From CAUUFM01 sp041844335 (GTDB lineage Bacteria > Bacillota > Clostridia > Lachnospirales > Lachnospiraceae), in contig JBGZAX010000002.1 in the NCBI GenBank assembly GCA_041844335.1, positions 1-22,250 on the forward strand: a stretch of 22,250 nucleotides of DNA, given 5' to 3'. The position numbers and the translations under genes are program-made. This document shows, piece by piece, positions 16,553-22,250 of this stretch (within the stretch, counting starts at the first letter, position 1; the number at the start of each line of letters is the position of its first letter). The notes under the pieces are model-generated. The model saw only the letters and a list, made by a program, of their open reading frames with translations. It was not told the DNA's origin and did not search any database.

Positions 16553-17155
16553 ATGATTCTGTACATAAATGAAATTATACAAAAAACAAATCAAAAAAAG
16601 CTGATATTAGCGGATTATGGTGTTAAATTCTGTCTTTATAATAAGGAAATAAAAGATTTTAAGATAAGAGCAGGCTATAGCATTGATGATGTTACATTTA
16701 AAAAAATCAATGAAATTTTGGGGCAGAGAGCTTTAAAATATTGTCTTAAATTATTGGAGGGCAGGGACTATTCGGTGTTTTGTATGAAAAATAAGCTTAA
16801 GGTCAAGTATTATACAGACGAAGCAATAGAATTTGCGGTAAATAAGCTCATAAATGAGGGCTATTTAAATGATGAAAATTTTGCCGAAAACTATTATGAG
16901 TTAAGAAAGCAAAATTTTGGAATTAGAAGAATAAAAAATGATTTAATGAGAAACGGAATTGCCGGTGAAATAATAGATAATGTTCTGTCCCGAGAGGAAG
17001 ACTTTGTAGATACCGCAGAATTGATAAATAGGCTTGCTGTCAGCAAACGCTTTGATTTGGAACTTGCGGGTATAAAGGAAAAAGATAGATTCTATAAGTT
17101 TTTAGTCAGAAAAGGCATTGATTTTGATAGTATTAACAGATATTTTTCATTATAA
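16553..17155 (+). CDS. recX: Regulatory protein RecX
   Basis: A 200-residue protein built of RecX-type three-helix repeats: ALKYCLKLLEGRDYSVFCMK, then EFAVNKLINEGYLNDENFAE and FGIRRIKNDLMRNGI are the recognisable elements. RecX binds RecA filaments and modulates their activity. The N-terminal ~60 residues form a beta-rich section common in Firmicutes RecX. The ribosome site before the ATG is weak (GGTAGATGATAA), which would keep RecX low relative to RecA. The location directly after recA supports the call. A strong terminator follows 35 nt after the stop. Confidence 0.92.
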   Translation: MILYINEIIQKTNQKKLILADYGVKFCLYNKEIKDFKIRAGYSIDDVTFKKINEILGQRALKYCLKLLEGRDYSVFCMKNKLKVKYYTDEAIEFAVNKLINEGYLNDENFAENYYELRKQNFGIRRIKNDLMRNGIAGEIIDNVLSREEDFVDTAELINRLAVSKRFDLELAGIKEKDRFYKFLVRKGIDFDSINRYFSL

Positions 17156-17190
17156 CAGTCTGATTTTAAATTGAATAAACAATAGAGGTA

Positions 17191-17232
17191 AAAAATTTAG
17201 CTATCCTATTTTAAGGGTAGCTAAATTTTTTT
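17191..17232 (+). terminator. Intrinsic terminator of the recA-recX unit
   Basis: Arms at 17191-17206 and 17215-17230 pair over about 16 bp (core TTTAGCTA / TAGCTAAA, one T-G pair) around the loop TATTTTAA, followed by a T-run. The A-tract on the left arm means it could also end leftward transcription. Confidence 0.9.
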
Positions 17233-17241
17233 ATAAATTAA

Positions 17242-17291
17242 ATTATGAAGCAACCATCTTTTGTCAGGGAATAGTTTTTTTGTTTCATAAT
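17242..17291. repeat. Inverted repeat with 12-bp arms
   Basis: ATTATGAAGCAA (17242-17253) pairs with TTGTTTCATAAT (17280-17291) with a single G-T pair, around a 26-base loop. A GGAGG motif follows at 17300-17304 with no start codon in range. The role is unknown; it may be part of a longer structured transcript with the element at 17363. Confidence 0.5.
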
Positions 17292-17362
17292 TCCGAAAGG
17301 AGGGTAGAGAGGTCAAATATAATATTATAATCATTAGTCACGGTTTATATATTATAAATATT

Positions 17363-17475
17363 TTGCTGTTCGCTCTGATATGTCATTATCAGAGCGATAC
17401 GGCATATGGGAAAGAGATGCTCTGCTCCTTATGCAAATAAGAGCAGAATTTGACAAACGGCAAGTATTGTTTTTT
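17363..17475 (+). ncRNA. Candidate structured RNA of unknown class
   Basis: Four pairings nest neatly. An outer stem, TTGCTGTT (17363-17370) with AACGGCAA (17456-17463, one G-U), encloses a perfect 10-bp hairpin that begins at the very next base (CGCTCTGATA 17371-17380 / TATCAGAGCG 17387-17396). Then come a small GCAT/ATGC stem (17402-17405/17417-17420) and an abutting hairpin, TCTGCTCCTTAT (17421-17432) / ATAAGAGCAGA (17437-17447), with one bulged C and a GCAA loop. A T-run follows at 17470-17475. CAGAGC (17390-17395) can alternatively pair with GCTCTG (17419-17424), allowing a switch. I do not recognise a known riboswitch or ribozyme. No clear promoter of its own is seen, so the strand is inferred from the T-run. 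Confidence 0.5.
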
Positions 17476-17487
17476 AATCTTTTTTAT

Positions 17488-17510
17488 TTACAAATGCATT
17501 TTGTACAAAA
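17488..17510. promoter_or_regulatory. Overlapping palindromes upstream of the GNAT-glgA promoter (possible operator)
   Basis: TTTTGTACAAAA (17499-17510) is a perfect 12-bp palindrome, overlapped on its left by ACAAATGCATTTTGT, a near-palindrome. The pair lies about 18 bp before the -35 element, a usual place for an activator or repressor. No protein can be assigned. Confidence 0.3.
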
Positions 17511-17527
17511 CCGGGAAATATATTTGA

Positions 17528-17556
17528 TTGAAAAAAAGGGTCTAAGGTATTATAAT
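17528..17556 (+). promoter_or_regulatory. Promoter of the GNAT-glgA-rlu-ligA operon
   Basis: TTGAAA (17528-17533), a 17-bp spacer and TATAAT (17551-17556) make a near-consensus housekeeping promoter, giving a leader of about 30 nt before the ATG at 17595. No other promoter is evident until the end of ligA. Confidence 0.8.
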
Positions 17557-17594
17557 ATAATTGTATTTTTAAACGATTATAAGAAGGAGCCGTT

Positions 17595-17879
17595 ATGATA
17601 GACATAAAATTTGAAAAAGAAAAAGACAGATCTGTTGCTTTTGATACGGAAAAAGAAAAGATTGTAGGTGTTTGTGAGTTGATACCGAAAGAAGATATAT
17701 TTGTTATCGAACACACTGAGGTGAGTCCAGAATATAAGGGAATGGGCATAGCAAAAAAGCTGGTAGATAAGGTAGCAGAGGAAATGCGAATAAGAGACAA
17801 AAAACTTAAAGCCAGCTGTTCTTACGCTCAGAAATTATTTGATAAATCTGATGAATATAATGATGTCGTCGCTGAATGA
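17595..17879 (+). CDS. Minimal GNAT N-acetyltransferase (YjdJ/NATD1-like)
   Basis: A 94-residue protein of the small GNAT class (COG2388, YjdJ/NATD1 type), about half the size of a normal GNAT enzyme. EVSPEYKGMGIAKKLV (42-57) is the acetyl-CoA loop, with GMGIA filling the Q/RxxGxG/A motif. C75 in CSYAQKLF matches the conserved cysteine of this subclass, proposed to take part in acetyl transfer. The substrate is not known for bacterial members. AAGGAG lies 6-7 nt before the ATG. The gene is first in its operon, and its end overlaps a possible glgA start (ATGA); any link to glycogen metabolism is only by position. Confidence 0.85.
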   Translation: MIDIKFEKEKDRSVAFDTEKEKIVGVCELIPKEDIFVIEHTEVSPEYKGMGIAKKLVDKVAEEMRIRDKKLKASCSYAQKLFDKSDEYNDVVAE

Positions 17880-17902
17880 ACAAGCCGTTGGGGAGAATTA
17901 TT

Positions 17903-19351
17903 ATGATAAATGTATTAATGGTTGCATCTGAGTCCGTACCTTTTATTAAGACCGGAGGTTTGGCGGATGTTGCGGGTTCATTGCCTAAATATTTGGACAA
18001 AACTAAATATGATGTAAGGGTGATTATTCCTAAGTACAGGTGTATGAAAGATGAGTACAAGAACAAGCTTGTTTATAAATCGAACTTCTTTATGGAGCTC
18101 AGTTGGAGAACACAGTATGTGGGCGTGTTTGAGTGTCAGTTCGACGGAATTACCTTTTATTTTGTGGATAATGAATATTATTTTTCAGGGAACACGCCAT
18201 ATACCGCTGACGGTAAATGGGATGTGGAACGATTTATATTTTTTTCAAAGGCGGTTTTGTCAGTCTTGCCTGTAATAGATTTTAGACCCGATATAATACA
18301 TTGTAATGATTGGCAGACAGGACTTATTCCGGTTTATTTAAAAGACAGCTTTATGGCAAACGATTTTTATAGGGGAATAAAATCTGTAATGACCATACAC
18401 AATCTTAAATTTCAGGGCGTATGGGATGTTAAAACTATAGTAGATTTTTCCGGACTTGCTATGTATTATTTTACTCCGGATAAGCTTGAGGCATACAAAG
18501 ACGGAAATTGTTTAAAGGGTGGAATGGTCTATGCCGACGCTATTACAACAGTTAGCCAAACCTATGCGAATGAAATTCAGACACCATTTTTCGGAGAGGG
18601 CTTGGATGGTCTTTTAAGTGCCAGAAAAAACGATCTCAGAGGTATTGTTAACGGAATTGATTATGAGGAATACAATCCGAAGACAGATAGGTTTTTGGTT
18701 AAAAATTTTGATATCAAGAATTTCAGAAGAGAAAAGATAAAAAATAAGAGGGAGATTCAAAACAGATTTCATTTAGCAAGAAATGATAAGACTATGTTGA
18801 TAGGAATAGTGTCCAGATTGACATCTCAGAAAGGTCTTGATCTTGTTGAATGTGTATTGGATGAGCTTTGTCAGGATGATATCCAAATAATAGTGTTGGG
18901 TACGGGTGACGAACATTATGAAAATCTGTTTAGGCATTTTGAATGGAAGTATTATGATAAAGTTTCGGCTCAAATTTACTATTCAGAAGAGGTTTCTCAT
19001 CTAATTTATGGGGGTTGTGATGCATTTTTGATGCCATCACTGTTTGAGCCTTGCGGCTTAAGTCAACTGATGGCACTGAGATATGGAACTGTTCCGATAG
19101 TAAGAGAAACAGGCGGATTAAAGGATACCGTAGAGCCCTATGATGAATATAACAATATGGGTACAGGTTTCAGCTTTGCCAACTATAATGCTCACGAAAT
19201 GATGTCTGCTGTAAGGTATGCGCAAAGAATATTTTATGATAGAAAAAGAGAATGGAACAAGATAGTTGATAGAGGAATGAGTAAGGACTTTTCTTGGAAC
19301 ACTTCTGCCAAGCAATATGAGATGATGTACGACTGGCTTGCTGCAAAGTGA
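17903..19351 (+). CDS. glgA: Glycogen synthase GlgA (GT5)
   Basis: A 482-residue bacterial glycogen synthase that adds glucose from ADP-glucose to the growing alpha-1,4-glucan in the cytoplasm. The N-terminal ADP-glucose binding motif K16-T-G-G-L-A-D-V is present, and the C-terminal Rossmann half holds FEPCGLSQLMALRYG with the catalytic E382. HCNDWQTGL and TIHNLKFQG are further GT5 landmarks. An ATG at 17876 overlaps the previous stop and would add nine residues, but GGGGAG at 17890-17895 lies 7 nt before the ATG at 17903, which also gives the usual family N-terminus. No other glycogen gene (glgC, glgB, glgP) is in the window, so they must lie elsewhere. Confidence 0.96.
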   Translation: MINVLMVASESVPFIKTGGLADVAGSLPKYLDKTKYDVRVIIPKYRCMKDEYKNKLVYKSNFFMELSWRTQYVGVFECQFDGITFYFVDNEYYFSGNTPYTADGKWDVERFIFFSKAVLSVLPVIDFRPDIIHCNDWQTGLIPVYLKDSFMANDFYRGIKSVMTIHNLKFQGVWDVKTIVDFSGLAMYYFTPDKLEAYKDGNCLKGGMVYADAITTVSQTYANEIQTPFFGEGLDGLLSARKNDLRGIVNGIDYEEYNPKTDRFLVKNFDIKNFRREKIKNKREIQNRFHLARNDKTMLIGIVSRLTSQKGLDLVECVLDELCQDDIQIIVLGTGDEHYENLFRHFEWKYYDKVSAQIYYSEEVSHLIYGGCDAFLMPSLFEPCGLSQLMALRYGTVPIVRETGGLKDTVEPYDEYNNMGTGFSFANYNAHEMMSAVRYAQRIFYDRKREWNKIVDRGMSKDFSWNTSAKQYEMMYDWLAAK

Positions 19352-20073
19352 TGATTAGATTGAATAAATATATAGCGGACAGCGGCTATTGCTCGAGAAG
19401 ACAGGCGGATATATTAATACTTGAGAAAAGGGTTAACGTAAATGGAAAAATTGCCTTTGTAGGACAGACGGTTGATGAAAATTCTGTTGTAAAGATAGGA
19501 GAAAAAATAATTTCTCCAAGTGATAAAAAGCTGATTTTAGCTTTTAATAAACCCAAAGGGGTTGTTTGTACAAGTTCAAGGATAGATAGCAGGAATGTAA
19601 TAGATTATTTGGGGCTTGATTATAGAGTTTTTACAGTGGGGAGGTTAGATAAGGACTCGGAGGGCTTACTGCTTTTGACCAATAACGGAGAGATTGTAAA
19701 TAAGATAATGAGAGCAGGAAACTACCACGAAAAGGAGTATATTGTTACGCTTGACAGAGTATTTGATGATTTGTTTTTAGGTAAGATGTCAAAAGGTGTG
19801 CATATATTTGACAAAGAAAAAGGTATAGATACTACTACAAGACCCTGTGTTTGCAAAAAAATAAATGATAGGTCTTTTAAGATAGTTTTGACTCAGGGTA
19901 TAAACAGGCAGATTAGGCGTATGTGTAAAGCTTTATCGTATGAGGTTGTTTCATTAAAAAGGATCAGGATAATGAACATAGGGCTTGGTGATTTAAAAGT
20001 GGGAGAGTATAGAGAGCTTACACTTAGTGAGCAAAAAAGACTGTTTGAATTAATTAAGCATTCAAAAAATTGA
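19351..20073 (+). CDS. rRNA pseudouridine synthase, RluF/RsuA family
   Basis: A 240-residue enzyme with an N-terminal S4 RNA-binding domain (RLNKYIADSGYCSRRQAD, residues 3-20) and a TruA-like catalytic domain. The catalytic aspartate is D100 in GRLDKDSEGLLLLTNNG, with Ser where Thr is common. TQGINRQIRRMCKAL and the end segment RIRIMNIGLGDLKVGEYREL resemble RluF, which modifies 23S rRNA, more than RsuA or RluB. The target base cannot be decided from sequence. The ATG overlaps the glgA stop (TGATG); a GTG at 19348 could add one residue. No good ribosome site is seen, so translation probably depends on glgA. Confidence 0.88.
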   Translation: MIRLNKYIADSGYCSRRQADILILEKRVNVNGKIAFVGQTVDENSVVKIGEKIISPSDKKLILAFNKPKGVVCTSSRIDSRNVIDYLGLDYRVFTVGRLDKDSEGLLLLTNNGEIVNKIMRAGNYHEKEYIVTLDRVFDDLFLGKMSKGVHIFDKEKGIDTTTRPCVCKKINDRSFKIVLTQGINRQIRRMCKALSYEVVSLKRIRIMNIGLGDLKVGEYRELTLSEQKRLFELIKHSKN

Positions 20074-20091
20074 CTATTTTGAGGAGATGAA

Positions 20092-22035
20092 ATGGATAAG
20101 GAACGCCTTTTTGAATTGATAGATATCTTAAATGATGCATCTGATTGTTACTATAATCAGGATTATGAAAAGATGTCAAATGCAGAATACGATAGGCTCT
20201 ATGATGAATTGTTGGAGCTTGAAAACAGGCTTGGAATTGTTCGTAGCGACAGTCCCAGTGCTAATGTCGGACATTTTATATCAAAAAAATTAGAAAAATT
20301 CGTCTTTGATACTCCTATGTTATCATTAGATAAAACCAAGGATATTGATACCTTAGTTGAATTTCTAAAAGAGGGTGCAGGAATTTTATCTTACAAGCTG
20401 GACGGGCTTACTGTAGTGATTACTTATGAGAATGGAGAGCTGACTAGTGCAGTTACTCGTGGAAATGGTAAGGTTGGAGAGGTTATTACACAAAATGCCA
20501 GACATTTTAAGAAGTTTCCGACTAAAATTCCTTATAAAGAGAGACTCGTGCTAAGAGGAGAGGCGGTCATTTCTTATTCCGATTTTGAAAGAGTAAATGA
20601 AAATCTGAATGTTGAAACTTTCAAATACAAAAATCCCAGAAATTTATGCAGCGGCACTGTAAGAGCATTGGACAGCAGTGTTGTATCGGATAGGGGGGTG
20701 CATTTTTTTGCCTTTAATGTGGTAGACGGGTTTTCAGAGCTTAATCATTATAGCGAAAAGCTCGAAAAATTAAGTGAAATGGGGTTTGAAATCGTAAACT
20801 ACAGAAAGGTGAGTGAAGATAACTTGGTGGAAATAGAGTATGAGTTTTCTAAAAATGTTGTGAGTTATCCCTATCCTGTAGATGGACTGGTTTTGCTTTA
20901 TGATGATATTAAATTCGGGCAAAATCTTGGAAATACAGCGAAGTTTCCAAGGAATGCAATAGCTTTTAAATGGAGCGATACAGCGGAAGATACTGTTTTA
21001 AGGGATATTTTTTGGAGTGCATCAAGGACCGGTAGAATAAATCCTATAGCCGTTTTTGATCCGGTTGAGATTGAGGGGACTAGCATATCAAGAGCGAGCG
21101 TGCATAATTTAAGTACAGTTAAAAGCTTAAAGCTTGGTGTGGGTGACAAAATAAGAGTGTATAAGGCGAATATGATAATCCCTCAAATTCTTGAAAATTT
21201 GACCGGTTCCGACAGCTGTGATGTGCCTGTTAATTGTCCTGTGTGCAATGAGAGAATAAGAATAGCGGAAAATATGGGTGTTCAAGTGCTTTATTGTCCG
21301 AATGAAAATTGTACTGCGAAAAATATAAAAAGCTTTGAATTGTTTGTGAGCCGTGATGCTTTTAATATATCGGGGTTGTCTACCGCCAGACTTGAAATTC
21401 TTATTTCAAACGGTTTCGTGCACGAATTTGCCGATATATTTAAGCTTTACAGCTATAAAGAAGAAATTTCGAAAATTGACGGCATGGGCGAAAAATCGGT
21501 TTCCAATTTGCTGGAGGCGGTGGAAGCCTCCAGAGACGTGGCTCTTTCGGCATTTGTTTATTCTCTTGGGATAAAGGGTATTGGAGTAGCAAATGCTAAC
21601 ATTTTGGCAGGATTTTATAAAACCGTAGATGCTTTGATTATGGCCGGAAAGGAGGAATTGTTATCAATAAATAATATCGGAGAGGTAATGGCGGACGATA
21701 TTATCAAATATTTTTCGGACAAAAATAATATAAATATAATATATAATTTAGTAAATGAGGTGAATATAAGGGAAGTAAAGAGCATCAGTGAGAATAAAAA
21801 TATTTCAGGAAAGACCTTTGTAATTACCGGCAGCTTGAAACACTTTGCAAATAGGAAAGCCTTACGGGAATCTATAGAGAATATGGGCGGAAGGGTTGCA
21901 GAAAGTGTCAGCAAGAATACAGATTTTCTTATTACCAATGAAGATAACAATTCAAGCAAATCAAAAAAAGCGGCACAATTGGGGATATCTGTTATTACCG
22001 AGAGTGATATTATTGAGATGATTGAAGAAACTTAA
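20092..22035 (+). CDS. ligA: NAD+-dependent DNA ligase LigA, divergent clostridial type
   Basis: A 647-residue ligase that seals nicks in replication and repair using NAD+. In order: the Ia domain (MSNAEYDRLYDELLELE, about 28-44) that binds NMN; the adenylation domain with the nucleophile K102 in YKLDGLTVV, where most LigA read KIDG or KVDG; RGEAVI and the FKWS segment; an OB fold (SRTGRINPIAVFDPV); a four-cysteine zinc site (C382, C385, C402, C407); helix-hairpin-helix repeats; and a C-terminal BRCT domain from about 570 (GKTFVITGSLKHFANRKAL). It is slightly shorter than the typical 670 residues. GAGGAG precedes the ATG. This diverged form is, as I recall, usual in Lachnospiraceae; whether it is the only ligase of the cell cannot be seen here. 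Confidence 0.95.
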   Translation: MDKERLFELIDILNDASDCYYNQDYEKMSNAEYDRLYDELLELENRLGIVRSDSPSANVGHFISKKLEKFVFDTPMLSLDKTKDIDTLVEFLKEGAGILSYKLDGLTVVITYENGELTSAVTRGNGKVGEVITQNARHFKKFPTKIPYKERLVLRGEAVISYSDFERVNENLNVETFKYKNPRNLCSGTVRALDSSVVSDRGVHFFAFNVVDGFSELNHYSEKLEKLSEMGFEIVNYRKVSEDNLVEIEYEFSKNVVSYPYPVDGLVLLYDDIKFGQNLGNTAKFPRNAIAFKWSDTAEDTVLRDIFWSASRTGRINPIAVFDPVEIEGTSISRASVHNLSTVKSLKLGVGDKIRVYKANMIIPQILENLTGSDSCDVPVNCPVCNERIRIAENMGVQVLYCPNENCTAKNIKSFELFVSRDAFNISGLSTARLEILISNGFVHEFADIFKLYSYKEEISKIDGMGEKSVSNLLEAVEASRDVALSAFVYSLGIKGIGVANANILAGFYKTVDALIMAGKEELLSINNIGEVMADDIIKYFSDKNNINIIYNLVNEVNIREVKSISENKNISGKTFVITGSLKHFANRKALRESIENMGGRVAESVSKNTDFLITNEDNNSSKSKKAAQLGISVITESDIIEMIEET

Positions 22036-22063
22036 ATTTTAATTATTTAATTTAAAAAGAGCT

Positions 22064-22112
22064 GCCTATTAATAATCTGCCTGCTATATGGCATTAAAGA
22101 TTATTAATAGGC
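22064..22112. repeat. Perfect 15-bp inverted repeat after ligA
   Basis: GCCTATTAATAATCT (22064-22078) and AGATTATTAATAGGC (22098-22112) pair without mismatch around 19 bases that can form a small GCC/GGC stem. The + strand T-run is 12 nt away (22125-22130), too far for a usual terminator; read leftward, TCTTTTT lies 4 nt beyond the stem, so it may rather end leftward transcription. Confidence 0.6.
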
Positions 22113-22159
22113 GAGACTGTGAAATTTTTTCTGTAAATTCAGATCTTCTATGATAATTG

Positions 22160-22206
22160 ATGTGGCTTAACTGCAGTTTTCTGCTGTTAAGCCATATTTA
22201 TTTAAT
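22160..22206 (+). terminator. Probable terminator of the glgA-ligA operon
   Basis: ATGTGGCTTAAC (22160-22171) pairs with GTTAAGCCATAT (22186-22197, one G-T pair). A T-T mismatch and an inner GCAG/CTGC stem close on a TTTT loop. TTATTTAAT follows, a moderately T-rich tail. Confidence 0.65.
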
Positions 22207-22234
22207 AACAAAAATAAGCTGGTATGTCAAGAGC

Positions 22235-22250
22235 GCCCAGTAGTCTGGGC
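22235..22250. repeat. GC-rich palindrome at the window edge
   Basis: GCCCAG-TAGT-CTGGGC is a perfect 6-bp stem with a tetraloop, preceded by GC and cut by the window end, so the stem may continue. It is far more GC-rich than its surroundings. It could be a terminator or the edge of an unseen element. Confidence 0.4.

Noticed and set aside
17371..17447. Hammerhead ribozyme or tRNA in the structured spacer
   Set aside because: The hammerhead core CUGAnGA is absent (CTGATAT instead), and there is no T-loop TTCnANNC or acceptor pattern for a tRNA.
17380..17598. 72-codon frame on the + strand between recX and the GNAT gene
   Set aside because: It runs through hairpins and the near-consensus promoter at 17528-17556, has no ribosome site, and its protein resembles nothing.
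1..22250. CRISPR arrays, insertion sequences or prophage genes
   Set aside because: No regularly spaced direct repeats, transposase, integrase or phage proteins are seen in any accepted frame.

Overview
The window looks like about 22 kb of chromosome from a low-GC, Gram-positive anaerobe of the Clostridia, most likely Lachnospiraceae. The evidence is a Gram-positive-type PolC, a divergent NAD+-dependent ligase of the kind seen in that family, a Tad-type pilus locus with DUF6382-like and DUF6133-like proteins, AT-rich codon use, strong Shine-Dalgarno sequences and some TTG starts. All genes that I accept lie on the + strand. The family assignment is inference from remembered sequence features; no database search was run.

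Region 1 (1-8602) is a Tad/Flp (type IVc) pilus locus. It opens with the 3' part of a DUF6382-like gene and then a leader of about 300 bp without a convincing gene. A tight gene chain follows: small Flp-like prepilin, A24 prepilin peptidase, CpaB-like SAF protein, MinD/ParA-like ATPase, CpaF/TadA ATPase, TadB- and TadC-like membrane proteins, two TadE/TadF-like pseudopilins, and a TadZ/CpaE-like protein with a degenerate P-loop. No secretin or outer-membrane partner is present, as expected for a single-membrane cell. The peptidase would mature the prepilins, CpaF would power assembly on the TadB/TadC platform, and the two MinD-like proteins may position or regulate the machine.

Region 2 (8603-17232) is housekeeping and regulation. 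It holds polC, a CdaR/PucR-like regulator behind a promoter overlapped by a perfect palindrome, a membrane-anchored S41 C-terminal processing protease with a near-consensus promoter, then recA and recX, ending at a strong intrinsic terminator.

Region 3 (17233-17594) has no credible protein gene. It contains several inverted repeats. The most striking is a nested set at 17363-17463 in which an outer stem encloses two strong hairpins, which suggests an uncharacterised structured RNA. A near-consensus promoter for the next operon follows.

Region 4 (17595-22035) is a tightly packed operon: a minimal GNAT protein, glycogen synthase GlgA, an RluF/RsuA-type pseudouridine synthase and LigA. Beyond ligA (22036-22250) there are only hairpins: a perfect 15-bp inverted repeat, a likely terminator, and a short palindrome cut by the window edge.
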